A stretch of 64,000 nt of DNA from Oceanihabitans sp. IOP_32 (GTDB lineage Bacteria; Bacteroidota; Bacteroidia; Flavobacteriales; Flavobacteriaceae), in contig NZ_CP040813.1 of NCBI RefSeq assembly GCF_009498295.1, positions 3,107,001 to 3,171,000 on the forward strand, written 5' to 3'. The notes below the pieces were generated by a model. That model was not told where the DNA came from. It did no database searches and saw only the letters and a list, made by a program, of their open reading frames with translations. The translations under genes were made by a program, and so were the position numbers. The stretch's first letter is position 1. Each line of letters starts with the position of its first letter. Below, one piece after another: positions 37,660 through 47,200 of the stretch.

Positions 37660-39627
37660 ATGAAGTTTAGGATTTTATTTTCTTTTTTACAACTAAGCCT
37701 TTTTGGGTTTTCGCAACAAACCGAATTTGTTGACTTTAAAACTGCAAAAGCTGAAATTTACCTAAATCCCTCACAAAAAGAAGTGTCAGGAACGATTTAC
37801 TACACTGTAAAGATTATTAAAGATGTAGATTCTGTTTTTATTGATGCCAATAACTTTAAAGATATTAAATATATTCTCAATAATGAGATTAGGGGGGCTA
37901 ATTATAATGGGAAGCATTTAATAATAAAGCATAATTTTAAAGCGAATAGTACACATAGGATAAAGGTTACATGGAAAACTAATCCTAAAAAAGCCATCTA
38001 TTTTATAAATTGGGCTAATACAAGTACGAATAATCAAATATGGACACAGGGTCAAGGCAAATATACTAGTAACTGGTTACCCTCTATTGATGATATGAAT
38101 GAAAAAATTGAATTTGATTTAACCATCAGCTTTAATTCAGATTATCAGGTAATAGCTAACGGTAAACTCAAAGAAAAAGAAATAAAAGATACCATAACCA
38201 CTTGGCGTTACGATATGCAAAAACCTATGCCTAGTTATTTGGTAATTCTGGCCATTGGTAAATATCACCAGAAAGTAAGCTATTCTAAATCTGGTATCCC
38301 CTTAAAAATGTATTACTACCCAGAGGAGGCCGAAAAATTCGAGCCAACTTATCGTTATACCAAACAAATTTTTGATTTTTTAGAAGATGAAATTGGAGTG
38401 CCTTATCCGTGGCAAAACTACAAGCAAGTGCCGGTAAAAGACTTTCTGTATGCAGGTATGGAAAACACGGGCACCACTATTTTTTCGGATACTTTTGTAG
38501 TAGACTCGATAGGTTTTGTCGATAAGAATTATGTGAACATCAATGCACACGAATTGGCACACCAGTGGTTTGGTAATTTAGTTACAGCCAAGTCTAGTAA
38601 ACATCATTGGTTACAAGAGGGTTTTGCAACCTATTATGCCTTATTGGCAGAACGGCATATTTTTGGGGACAATTACTACTATTGGCAGTTATATCAATAC
38701 GCTAACGAATTATTAGAACAGGAGAAAAACGGGGCAAGTACAGCGCTATTAAACCCCAAATCTAGCAGTACGACATTTTATAAAAAAGGCTGTTTAGCCT
38801 TACATGTTTTGCGTGCTAAAATAGGCGATCGAGCTTTTAGAGCTGCCGTAAAAAATTATCTTATAAAGCATCAATTTAATAATGTTGAAACGCTCTATTT
38901 TTTAAATGAAGTTGAAAAAACCTCCAATAAAGACATCTCTAATTTTGTTGAAACTTGGTTAAATGATCCTACTTTTTATTATGAAGAAGTTGAGAAATTA
39001 TTGCGCACTGAATCTGATTTTCTTGAAAATTACATTCAGATGGACTGCAAAAAGCCACACTCAAAATGTGGTGAAAATTTAAGGACTTTAATTTCTGATG
39101 AGGCTAAGATTAAAATCATTGATCAAAAGCCAGAACTTATCACAAAAGTAGATTTTAACAACGCTATAAAAGTACGTCAAGCTATAGCAAGAAACATATT
39201 AGAAATTCCCTTAGAGTTAAAGGAAGAATACGAATCGCTTTTAGATGATAAATCGTATAATACCATAGAAATGGCATTGGCAACCCTATGGAAAAACTTT
39301 CCAAACGAAAGACATCGATATCTCCGTAAAACAAAAGATATTTATGGTTTTAATAATCATAACGTAAAAATACTGTGGCTAACTTTAGCTTTAATTACTG
39401 ACGATTTTGAACCTCAAAATAAGATGATGTATTTTGAAACCTTAACGAATTATACAAGTGATGTTTACGGTTTTGGGACTCGGCAAAATGCGCTGCAGTA
39501 TTTAGTACAAATTCAAGCTTGCAATAGGGTGTGTAGAAACAACTTAGAATTGGCTACCAAACACCATAATTGGCGATTTGCTAAATTCGCGAAAGGTTTA
39601 TTAGCGGTTTTAGATTCTAAAAAATAG
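37660..39627 (+). CDS. M1 family aminopeptidase
   Basis: The 655-residue protein has a signal peptide (cleavage after GFSQQ or nearby), the exopeptidase motif GMENTG around residue 266, the zinc motif HELAHQWFGN (His297-His301), and the downstream ligand Glu in the LQEGFATYYALLAE helix. A C-terminal helical domain starts around residue 430. It would remove N-terminal amino acids from peptides in the periplasm. The length is typical of Bacteroidetes M1 enzymes lacking the large ARM domain of PepN. It is transcribed divergently from the potassium channel. Confidence 0.92.
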   Translation: MKFRILFSFLQLSLFGFSQQTEFVDFKTAKAEIYLNPSQKEVSGTIYYTVKIIKDVDSVFIDANNFKDIKYILNNEIRGANYNGKHLIIKHNFKANSTHRIKVTWKTNPKKAIYFINWANTSTNNQIWTQGQGKYTSNWLPSIDDMNEKIEFDLTISFNSDYQVIANGKLKEKEIKDTITTWRYDMQKPMPSYLVILAIGKYHQKVSYSKSGIPLKMYYYPEEAEKFEPTYRYTKQIFDFLEDEIGVPYPWQNYKQVPVKDFLYAGMENTGTTIFSDTFVVDSIGFVDKNYVNINAHELAHQWFGNLVTAKSSKHHWLQEGFATYYALLAERHIFGDNYYYWQLYQYANELLEQEKNGASTALLNPKSSSTTFYKKGCLALHVLRAKIGDRAFRAAVKNYLIKHQFNNVETLYFLNEVEKTSNKDISNFVETWLNDPTFYYEEVEKLLRTESDFLENYIQMDCKKPHSKCGENLRTLISDEAKIKIIDQKPELITKVDFNNAIKVRQAIARNILEIPLELKEEYESLLDDKSYNTIEMALATLWKNFPNERHRYLRKTKDIYGFNNHNVKILWLTLALITDDFEPQNKMMYFETLTNYTSDVYGFGTRQNALQYLVQIQACNRVCRNNLELATKHHNWRFAKFAKGLLAVLDSKK

Positions 39628-39768
39628 AGCTAAAACTATTTTAAGTTTTAATTTAAAAGCTTTGGCATTATCGGGGTGAACTGTCAATTTTAATTTGTTA
39701 AAACTTAATTTGTTGTCTTTTTTCTTCTTTCTTATCACTTCTTATTTATATTTACAGCTAAAAACGTA

Positions 39769-40680
39769 ATGAGAGCATTAGTTATTTCTGGTGGAGGTAG
39801 TAAAGGCGCTTATGCTGGTGGTGTTGCCGAATATTTAATAAAAGAAAAGGGTAGAACTTACGACATGTTTTTAGGGACCTCTACAGGAAGCTTATTAATT
39901 CCGCATTTGGCACTCGGTAAATTAGACAAAATTAACAAGGTGTTTACCAGTGTAAATCAAAACCATATATTTAGTGTAAATCCTTTTGTAGTGCGTAAAA
40001 GAGGAGATAGAGAGTTTGTGTCGATAGACTTTTTAAATTCATTATGGCAATTTATAAGAATGAAACGTACTTTTGGCGAAAGTAAAGCACTACGTCGCTA
40101 CTTAAAAAAGCATTTTAGTTACGAAGAGTTTTTGCAAATTCGGGAAACCAAAAAAGAAGTTGTCGTTACGGTTTCTAATCTTTCGAAAAATCAAGTGGAG
40201 TATAAATCGATAAAAGATTTTACGTACGATGAATTTTGTGATTGGATATGGATTTCTTGCAATTATATTCCTTTCATGTCTTTGGTTAAAAAGAACGAAT
40301 TTGAATATGCCGATGGTGCTTTTAGCTGTGTTGTCCCTATTCGGGAGGCTGTTTTACGAGGAGCAACCGAAATTGATGCCATAATATTAGAGTCGGAAAG
40401 CATGGCGTATAATAAAATACTGGGTAAAAACCCGTTTTCATTAATGATAAGTCTGTTTGGTCATTTAACCGATCAAGTAGAGCGAAATGATATCTTGATC
40501 GGTAAGCTTGCCGCAAAGAATAGGGATGTAAAACTTAATCTGTTTTATACACCTTCAAAACTTACCGAAAATTCTTTAATATTTAATAAAAAACTCATGA
40601 GTACTTGGTGGAAGCAAGGTTATAATTATGCTAAACAAAAGGATGAGCAGGCATACCATAACGAGCTAAGGGCTAATTGA
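39769..40680 (+). CDS. Patatin-like phospholipase
   Basis: The 303-residue protein begins RALVISGGGSKGAYAGGVAE, with the oxyanion glycine-rich loop, then the nucleophile motif GTSTGS (Ser38) and the catalytic dyad aspartate in YADGAFS. No signal peptide is present, so it acts in the cytoplasm or at the inner membrane. Patatin-like proteins hydrolyse acyl groups from phospholipids. The gene starts shortly after the M1 peptidase gene, with its own AT-rich upstream region, and the next gene converges with one base between the stops. Confidence 0.9.
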   Translation: MRALVISGGGSKGAYAGGVAEYLIKEKGRTYDMFLGTSTGSLLIPHLALGKLDKINKVFTSVNQNHIFSVNPFVVRKRGDREFVSIDFLNSLWQFIRMKRTFGESKALRRYLKKHFSYEEFLQIRETKKEVVVTVSNLSKNQVEYKSIKDFTYDEFCDWIWISCNYIPFMSLVKKNEFEYADGAFSCVVPIREAVLRGATEIDAIILESESMAYNKILGKNPFSLMISLFGHLTDQVERNDILIGKLAAKNRDVKLNLFYTPSKLTENSLIFNKKLMSTWWKQGYNYAKQKDEQAYHNELRAN

Positions 40681-40681
40681 T

Positions 40682-41203
40682 TTACAAAAAATCTGAAACC
40701 TCATTCTTTATAAACGACAGGGCTGTATCACTAGGCGGACGTCGCTCCATCATTTCAGTTAAAAGCACTTCCCTCAGTTCGTTCGCAGTTTTTGTTTTTT
40801 CAAGCATGCTGGCTTTTCTAATGAGCTGAATGGTAGCATTTTTAGCTGCAGAAATAACACTCCAACATTTTTCGCTAACATAAATTTGTTGCGCTAAATT
40901 ATGATCCATTTCCTGTTCTATATTTTGTATAAGTAATTGCTCGTAATCTTCTTTATTAGAGCTAATTGGAGCAACTCGAACAAGTAGTTTATTAGGCGAA
41001 ATTCTTTCTAAAAATAAAGTGAGCCTTTCGTACGCCTGTAGTCTTAAAGGTAATGCAGAAACCTGTAAATCTTTTTTTAATAAAAAACGTCTCCTACCAT
41101 CTTCATTTTTAGTGTGTTCTTTAAAAAAATGATAAGCAATAAGACCAACTATTAACGATGGTATAAGTACTAAAAACAAATCAATAATCCTTTCTGCGTC
41201 CAT
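40682..41203 (-). CDS. Membrane-anchored cytoplasmic protein of unknown function (DUF7935-like)
   Basis: The 173-residue protein has one N-terminal membrane helix (IIDLFLVLIPSLIVGLIAYHFF) followed by a basic linker and a helical domain with LQAYERLTLFLERISPN and ENIEQEMDHNLAQQIYVS-type segments. This layout is seen in a family of flavobacterial proteins I recall as DUF7935; the name is uncertain and no function is known. The gene is convergent with the patatin gene and faces a long gap upstream. Confidence 0.65.
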   Translation of the reverse strand: MDAERIIDLFLVLIPSLIVGLIAYHFFKEHTKNEDGRRRFLLKKDLQVSALPLRLQAYERLTLFLERISPNKLLVRVAPISSNKEDYEQLLIQNIEQEMDHNLAQQIYVSEKCWSVISAAKNATIQLIRKASMLEKTKTANELREVLLTEMMERRPPSDTALSFIKNEVSDFL

Positions 41204-41662
41204 AAAATTGTAAGTTAAGCGTTTCTAATTCATGTAAATTTAATCTCAAATATAAAACTTTCTTTAATATGTTTTATGAAGTATCTTTTTTTGGTTTTAT
41301 TGGGTTTTTAGATTTAGAGTGTTTTGTTTGAAAAACTTCTAGCTATCCTATTACTGGAGCATGAATTGAAGTCCGACAAGAATAAAAAGTTTAAGTAGTT
41401 GTATTCGTTTTTTGTAATACTCAACAAATCACGTTTATCTGTGTATTCTGTTTGAAATAAACCCTAACACCATACAACAATTGCAGAAATACCCCAAGAA
41501 AAACAATTATTCGATTTTTAAATGAACACCGTATTAGGTGAGGTAATTTTGATATTTATTGTGTTCTAAAGATAATCCAGTATAATTAGCGATACTAAGA
41601 ATTAAAAAATCTTACTTGATGTTGTGTTATTAAGAGCACGAGCTGTTTTATTTAAACAAAAG
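41204..41662. other. 459-bp gap with no supported feature
   Basis: AT-rich non-coding DNA between two minus-strand genes. No RNA gene, repeat or good terminator was found. Confidence 0.4.
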
Positions 41663-42250
41663 CTAAACTTTTCGCAGGTCAAACAATAAGAATAAAACAC
41701 CATTGGTTTTGTCTCCTATTTTTTTACGGATAATAGAAAACGCCTTGGTTATTTGGGCTTCAACCGTTTTTATAGATACACTAAGATACTCAGCGATTTC
41801 GATATTGGTTAATCCCTCTTGTTTACTGAGGAGAAAAGTCCGTTTGCATTTTGGAGGCAAGTGTTCTATTTCTGCTTTAACCATGGCAATTAATCGTTCT
41901 ACAGTAGTTTTATCATCTTCTTCTAAAATCGCGTCTAAGGCTTCTATATATTTCTTTTCAATAGCTGTAGTAGATTTCATTTTTCTATACTGATCAATAA
42001 ACTCGTTATAAACCGATTTGTAGAGGAACCCCTGCACAGCAAATTCACTTTTAAGCTTATGGCGCTGTTGCCACACGCGAATAAATACATTTTGTACAAT
42101 ATCTTGAGCCAGATTATGGTCCTGCGATAAACTAAAAGCATAAACGCATAATTTTTGGTTGTACTGCTCAACTAAAAAGGTATAAGCCTCTGTTTTTCCG
42201 TTTTTTAAGCCTTGAATTAAAGCTGCATTATCTGTTAAATAATCTACCAT
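41663..42250 (-). CDS. ECF-type RNA polymerase sigma-70 factor
   Basis: The 195-residue protein has region 2 with QDHNLAQDIVQNVFIRVWQQ (about 42-61) and region 4 with a helix-turn-helix LTNIEIAEYLSVSIKTVEAQ (about 149-168) preceded by LPPKCKRTFLLSKQEG. This is the 'RNA polymerase sigma-70 factor, Bacteroidetes family 1' type. It is divergent from fecR across 95 bp, the standard arrangement for the sigma/anti-sigma pair that controls a SusC/SusD uptake locus. It would be released by FecR upon signalling from the STN domain of the SusC partner. Confidence 0.93.
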   Translation of the reverse strand: MVDYLTDNAALIQGLKNGKTEAYTFLVEQYNQKLCVYAFSLSQDHNLAQDIVQNVFIRVWQQRHKLKSEFAVQGFLYKSVYNEFIDQYRKMKSTTAIEKKYIEALDAILEEDDKTTVERLIAMVKAEIEHLPPKCKRTFLLSKQEGLTNIEIAEYLSVSIKTVEAQITKAFSIIRKKIGDKTNGVLFLLFDLRKV

Positions 42251-42345
42251 TTTATAAAATTTCTATTGCAAATTAATAAAAATATTGAATAAAAGTTAGG
42301 GTTTGCTAAAATAGCTTCGTTATACTGTAAAGTTATAGGGTTAAA

Positions 42346-43503
42346 ATGAAATTCCAAAAAATCGAAAATATAATAGTCAAATACCTGAGTAATCAAGCCA
42401 GTTTAAGTGAACTGGATGCACTTACGCTTTGGCTAGATAATCCTAATAACGCTAAGTTATTTAGCGATTATGTTAAAACCAATTATGCTATTAATTATAA
42501 TATGAAGCAATACAATTCAAAACAAACCAAAGCGCATGTGCTGCATGTTATCAACAAGGATAAATTGGCTCGTCGTGCGGCTAAAAGGAAAAGAAACCTT
42601 TTAAAATATGCTGCACTAGCCCTTATATTTTTATCCATTGGGTTTGGTGCAATACATATCTATTTTGGAAATGCAGACACACTTGTTATTCCAGAGGAAA
42701 GCATAACGCTACAATTACAGGATGACCTTATTAAAATTATAAATGATGATGAATCTGCCGAGGTTATTGATGCAAATGGCAATATTATAGGTGTTCAATC
42801 TGGTAATCAAATAGTGTATCACAAAAAAAATGAAAACGAGGCCTTAGTTTACAATACGCTCGCGGTGCCTTATGGGAAGCGCTTTGAAATTCAATTATCA
42901 GATGGTACCAAGGTAAAATTAAATGCAGGATCGACTTTAAGATACCCCGTTAATTTTGCTCAAGGAAAAGAACGAAAAGTTATTTTAAATGGCGAGGCTT
43001 TTTTTAATGTTGCTAAAGATACTAAACATCCTTTTATAGTCCATGCCAATGAAATTGACGTTCGGGTATTGGGTACAAAATTTAATATGTCGTCTTACCC
43101 TGAAGATGAGCACATAAACACCGTATTGGTTGAAGGCGCTGTAAGCACTTATAAAACTAGTGATACTTACCAACCTGATAACTCTATAGTGCTAAAGCCT
43201 GGTGACAAAGCTGCTTGGAGTAAAACAAATAAAACCATGGAGGTTAACCAAACCCATATCGAATCGCATTTGGCTTGGATAGACGGCAGACTTATACTTT
43301 ATGAGATCGAATTTAACGCCATATTAAAAAAATTAGAAAGGCAGTATAATGTTGTGTTTGTAAATAACAATAAAGACTTGAACAATCGATTTTTTACCGC
43401 AACGTTTGATGTTGAAGATATTACTCAAGTGATGAAAAGTTTAAGTTATTCGGGAAATTTCAGCTATGCATTTGAAGACAATAAAATTATCATTAACCAG
43501 TAA
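42346..43503 (+). CDS. FecR family anti-sigma factor
   Basis: The 385-residue protein has a cytoplasmic N-terminal part (about 1-85), one membrane helix (LLKYAALALIFLSIGFGAI), then the FecR domain with LAVPYGKRFEIQLSDGTKV, LNAGSTLRYPVNF and VRVLGTKFNMSSY. A C-terminal DUF4974 segment (about 315-385) begins LILYEIEFNAILKKLE. It would hold the adjacent sigma factor until the SusC signalling domain contacts the periplasmic part. It is first of a co-directional series with susC and susD. Confidence 0.93.
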   Translation: MKFQKIENIIVKYLSNQASLSELDALTLWLDNPNNAKLFSDYVKTNYAINYNMKQYNSKQTKAHVLHVINKDKLARRAAKRKRNLLKYAALALIFLSIGFGAIHIYFGNADTLVIPEESITLQLQDDLIKIINDDESAEVIDANGNIIGVQSGNQIVYHKKNENEALVYNTLAVPYGKRFEIQLSDGTKVKLNAGSTLRYPVNFAQGKERKVILNGEAFFNVAKDTKHPFIVHANEIDVRVLGTKFNMSSYPEDEHINTVLVEGAVSTYKTSDTYQPDNSIVLKPGDKAAWSKTNKTMEVNQTHIESHLAWIDGRLILYEIEFNAILKKLERQYNVVFVNNNKDLNNRFFTATFDVEDITQVMKSLSYSGNFSYAFEDNKIIINQ

Positions 43504-43516
43504 AAATGAAACACTT

Positions 43517-43573
43517 ATGAAGAAAACCAACAGTTTCAAAGAAATCACTTTTAAATCCAATTTTAAGACCTGA
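43517..43573 (+). CDS. Possible 18-codon leader ORF between fecR and susC
   Basis: An ATG at 43517 opens a frame of 18 codons (MKKTNSFKEITFKSNFKT) with TGA at 43571. It has the basic start of a signal-peptide-like or leader sequence. It could be a translated leader, or chance; there is no independent evidence that it is expressed. Confidence 0.3.
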   Translation: MKKTNSFKEITFKSNFKT

Positions 43574-43600
43574 TATTTTCTCAAGAAGGTTTAAAACAAA

Positions 43601-43630
43601 AACCGGAAAATGCTGCAACATTTCCCGATT
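43601..43630 (+). promoter_or_regulatory. Hairpin upstream of susC
   Basis: AACCGGAAAATG (43601-43612) pairs with CATTTCCCGATT (43619-43630) at 10 of 12 positions, with loop CTGCAA. It lies 50 bp ahead of the susC start and could act as an attenuator, stabiliser or translation element. It lacks a following T run, so it is not a typical terminator. Confidence 0.55.
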
Positions 43631-43679
43631 TTCAAAAAAAGTGATTCCAATGTCTAACACATTAAATCAAACCAAAAGT

Positions 43680-46600
43680 ATGAAAAAAATTATCATTGAG
43701 ATAGGTAAAATGCCGTATCTCCCTAAACTAAGTTTAAAAATGAAGCTTACGTATTTTTTGCTTTTTTTAACCCTATTTCAAATACAAGCGCATACATACT
43801 CACAAAATGTAAAGGTTACTTTAGATTGTAAGGACATGAAGCTTGAAGATGTGCTGCGCGAAATCGAAGAAAAAACAGCATACAAATTTTTGTATGAAAA
43901 AGATGTTTTTAAGAAACATAAAATTGTAAGTATAGCAGCAAACAAAGAAAAACTATCGACGGTTTTAAAAACGCTCTTTAAAAGTGAAGGAATAGATTTT
44001 AAAGTAAGTGATAAGCAGATTGTGCTGTTTCCAAAAGTTAAAGCAGATAGTTTAATGGAAAGTGCTGTAAATACGGTAGGGAAACTTTTCCAAAGTTATA
44101 TTACAGGTAAAATAACCAATACTAACGGTGAACCCTTGGCAGGAGCAACCATAATATTTAAAGGTACAAACAAAGGAGTAAGTTCGAATTTCGATGGCCA
44201 ATACAGAATAGCTCTAATAGATCAAGCAAAAACGCTATCGGTTTCTTACTTAGGATACGAGACAAAAGATGTTGATATTTTAGACAGAACAGTTATTAAT
44301 ATTCAATTAAGTGAGGCGGTTACTGGTCTAGATGAGACTGTGGTTATTGGGTATGGCAACATAAAAAGAGAGACTCTAACTGGGTCTGTGGGCACGGTAG
44401 ATGTGTTGAGCATTCAAAATCAAGGTCGAATTTTAAATATTGATGCAGCATTACAGGGCCAAGTGGCAGGTGTGCAGGTTAGTAGTCCAAATGGCAGACC
44501 TGGAGCAGCAGCAAAAGTAAGAATTAGAGGAAGCTCTTCTATTTTAGGAACCAATCAACCACTTTATGTTATTGATGGTGTGCCTTTATCTCCAAGTGTA
44601 GAAATTCCAGGCTTTAAAGATTTTATTGATTTTTCTACAAATAATAACACGACCGATTTTGAGAATGACGGATTTAATAATGACTTAGGCTTTTTAGATT
44701 TTAGAAATATTGAAAGTATTTCTGTTCTTAAAGATGCATCGGCTACCGCTATTTATGGCTCTAGAGGCGCAAATGGAGTTATTATGATCTCAACTAAAAC
44801 TGGAAAAAAAGCAACAAAACCACAATTTGAGCTTTCTACGACACAACGCGTAAACATAAGTCAAAAACTCAATGTATTAAATTCTAAACAATACCAAGAA
44901 ATTTACAAAGAAGCGATAGAAAATTATCAAAATTCAGGAGGGGTAATTCCAAATAACGATTTGTTTGCTCAAGGTATTTTGGCGGGTACAGAAGTTGATT
45001 TGGGGGTGGATACCGATTGGCAATCTTTGGTAGGCAGTGGTACCTCTTACACCAATGATTACAGACTAGCAGTACGAGGAGCAACCGAGAAAGGCTCTTA
45101 TTTTACATCACTTAGTATTCTAAATGATAAAGGGGCCATTAAAGGCGACGAATTAACGCGATACAGTTTAGGGCTTTCATTAAAACAAGAGTTAAAAGAC
45201 AATCTTAAATTTTTTAGCAATTTAAGTTTAGGTTTGGTAGAAAGTGAGGCTGTTCTTGGTGGGTTTTTTAGTGCATCGCAGGCCGCTACAACCATTAGAC
45301 CAGATAAAACACCCTTTGATGATGAGGGTAATCTTCTTGAAAAAATAGGAGATATTTACAATCCCGTTTCTCTCAAAGAGAATAAAATAACTTCAAGCAC
45401 ATTTTCTATACTCGGAAGTATGGGTTTAGAGTACGAGCTTATTAAAAATTTAGTATTTAAATCTATGGGAATACTACATTTTATAGATGGTGAAAATTAT
45501 TCTTTTTATCCTAGTTTTACCACAGCAGGATTATCTAAAAACGGCAGAGGTGGCCTAATAAATACCAGAACAATTGATCCTTCTGTTGAAACAACAATAA
45601 CTTATAATTTTTCTGCTGGAAAGCATAATGCTAATATTTTAGCTGGTAATACGTTTCAAAAAAATAGTTCGAAAACCTATAATACCTATGGCGAAAATTT
45701 TCCTAACGATGATACATTAACAGGTATAAGCTATGCCGGCGAAAATTTATCCGTTCAAGAAGCTATTACAAAAAGTACTCTTATTTCTTTTTTCTCGAGG
45801 TTACAATACGATTACGACAAAAAGTATTTGTTAAGTCTTTCGGCAAGAGCCGATGGTTCGTCAAAATTTGGTGCCAACGAACGTTGGTCTTATTTTCCTT
45901 CGGTAGGTTTGGGCTGGAATATCCATAGAGAAAACTTTGTAAAAGAAGTATCGTGGTTAAGCAACTTAAAAATAAGAGCTAGTTTTGGTCAAACTGGTAA
46001 TGTAACTTTCGATCCTAATCAATCCTTTAGTTTATTTGGGGCATTAAACGGCAATACTGGTATATACAATGGTGATACGGGGGTGGTACCTTTGCGAATT
46101 GGTAATCCTGAATTAAAATGGGAGATTACCACACAAAAAGACTTTGGATTAGATTTTGGCTTTCTTAATGATGCCATTGCTGGTGAGTTTGGCTATTACA
46201 TTAAAGAAACTAAAGATGTACTTTTTCAAACCACATTACCATCTTCTTCTGGTTTGGGCACTGTTATAGCCAATTTAGGTGATACCGAAAACAAAGGCTT
46301 TGAGCTAACGCTTAATTTTAGAATTGTAGATAACAAGGATTTTAAATGGAATATGATGTTTAACGCTGCTACGGCAAGCAGTAAAGTAAAGCGTTTAAAT
46401 AGTAGTTATAAAGATGATTTGGGTAGAATATATCTAGGAGGAGTATATCTAATAGAAAACGAACCATTAGGCTTAATTAGAGGTTTTGTTGCTGAGGGAA
46501 TTTTTAAAACTCAAGATGAAATTGATGCTTTGAATTCTAGCTCACCCTCGGGTGTTTATCAACACAGTGATACAGGTCCTGGGGATATTAAATATGCCGA

Positions 46601-47189
46601 TTTGAATGGAGACGGATTTGTAAACGCTTCGGTTGGATCTGGAGAAGATGTGACCTCTATTGGTAACGTAGAACCCGATTTCTTTGGAGGCATTAATTCT
46701 AATTTTTCTTATAAAGGTTTAAGCTTAAATATTTTCGCAAATTACAGTGTAGGTAACGATATTTACTGGAAAGCTGGAGAAGAAACCTTTAGTTTCACCT
46801 CTACAAACGATCAAGCTAATAAGCTGGTGGATGTATTTAACCGCTGGACACCTAATAATCCAAACGCGAAATATCCAAGAGTGAGTTATCGAAATAATTT
46901 AGGAGGTGCTAATCGTAATAACAGACGTTCAAGTTTATATATAAATAAAGGCGACTATTTAAGAATAAAAGCGGTTACGCTAAGTTATAGCCTTCCTAGA
47001 GACGTACTTAAAAACATAAATATTCAGGATATGTCAATTTTTGTAACTGGTACAGACTTATTCACATTTACCAAATACCCAGGAGCTAATCCAGAGTTTG
47101 CAAATGTTTCCAGTCTTCGTTCTCCTTTAGATCGTAACAGATATCCCGTAGCAAAGCAAGTTACGGCTGGGGTGAGGTTAACTTTTTAA
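43680..47189 (+). CDS. SusC/RagA family TonB-linked outer-membrane protein with STN domain
   Basis: The ATG at 43680 (MKKIIIEIGKMPY) gives 1169 residues; the open frame can extend 13 codons upstream, but this start fits the family's long signal peptide ending HTYSQ. After the signal the STN domain (about 35-100) follows, the part that contacts FecR, then a carboxypeptidase-regulatory-like domain, and a SusC plug with GLDETVVIGYGNIKRETLTG and LKDASATAIYGSRGANGVI. A C-terminal barrel ends AGVRLTF. It imports a large substrate through TonB together with the SusD lipoprotein, and signals to the sigma factor. Confidence 0.95.
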   Translation: MKKIIIEIGKMPYLPKLSLKMKLTYFLLFLTLFQIQAHTYSQNVKVTLDCKDMKLEDVLREIEEKTAYKFLYEKDVFKKHKIVSIAANKEKLSTVLKTLFKSEGIDFKVSDKQIVLFPKVKADSLMESAVNTVGKLFQSYITGKITNTNGEPLAGATIIFKGTNKGVSSNFDGQYRIALIDQAKTLSVSYLGYETKDVDILDRTVINIQLSEAVTGLDETVVIGYGNIKRETLTGSVGTVDVLSIQNQGRILNIDAALQGQVAGVQVSSPNGRPGAAAKVRIRGSSSILGTNQPLYVIDGVPLSPSVEIPGFKDFIDFSTNNNTTDFENDGFNNDLGFLDFRNIESISVLKDASATAIYGSRGANGVIMISTKTGKKATKPQFELSTTQRVNISQKLNVLNSKQYQEIYKEAIENYQNSGGVIPNNDLFAQGILAGTEVDLGVDTDWQSLVGSGTSYTNDYRLAVRGATEKGSYFTSLSILNDKGAIKGDELTRYSLGLSLKQELKDNLKFFSNLSLGLVESEAVLGGFFSASQAATTIRPDKTPFDDEGNLLEKIGDIYNPVSLKENKITSSTFSILGSMGLEYELIKNLVFKSMGILHFIDGENYSFYPSFTTAGLSKNGRGGLINTRTIDPSVETTITYNFSAGKHNANILAGNTFQKNSSKTYNTYGENFPNDDTLTGISYAGENLSVQEAITKSTLISFFSRLQYDYDKKYLLSLSARADGSSKFGANERWSYFPSVGLGWNIHRENFVKEVSWLSNLKIRASFGQTGNVTFDPNQSFSLFGALNGNTGIYNGDTGVVPLRIGNPELKWEITTQKDFGLDFGFLNDAIAGEFGYYIKETKDVLFQTTLPSSSGLGTVIANLGDTENKGFELTLNFRIVDNKDFKWNMMFNAATASSKVKRLNSSYKDDLGRIYLGGVYLIENEPLGLIRGFVAEGIFKTQDEIDALNSSSPSGVYQHSDTGPGDIKYADLNGDGFVNASVGSGEDVTSIGNVEPDFFGGINSNFSYKGLSLNIFANYSVGNDIYWKAGEETFSFTSTNDQANKLVDVFNRWTPNNPNAKYPRVSYRNNLGGANRNNRRSSLYINKGDYLRIKAVTLSYSLPRDVLKNINIQDMSIFVTGTDLFTFTKYPGANPEFANVSSLRSPLDRNRYPVAKQVTAGVRLTF

Positions 47190-47200
47190 AATAATTTACA

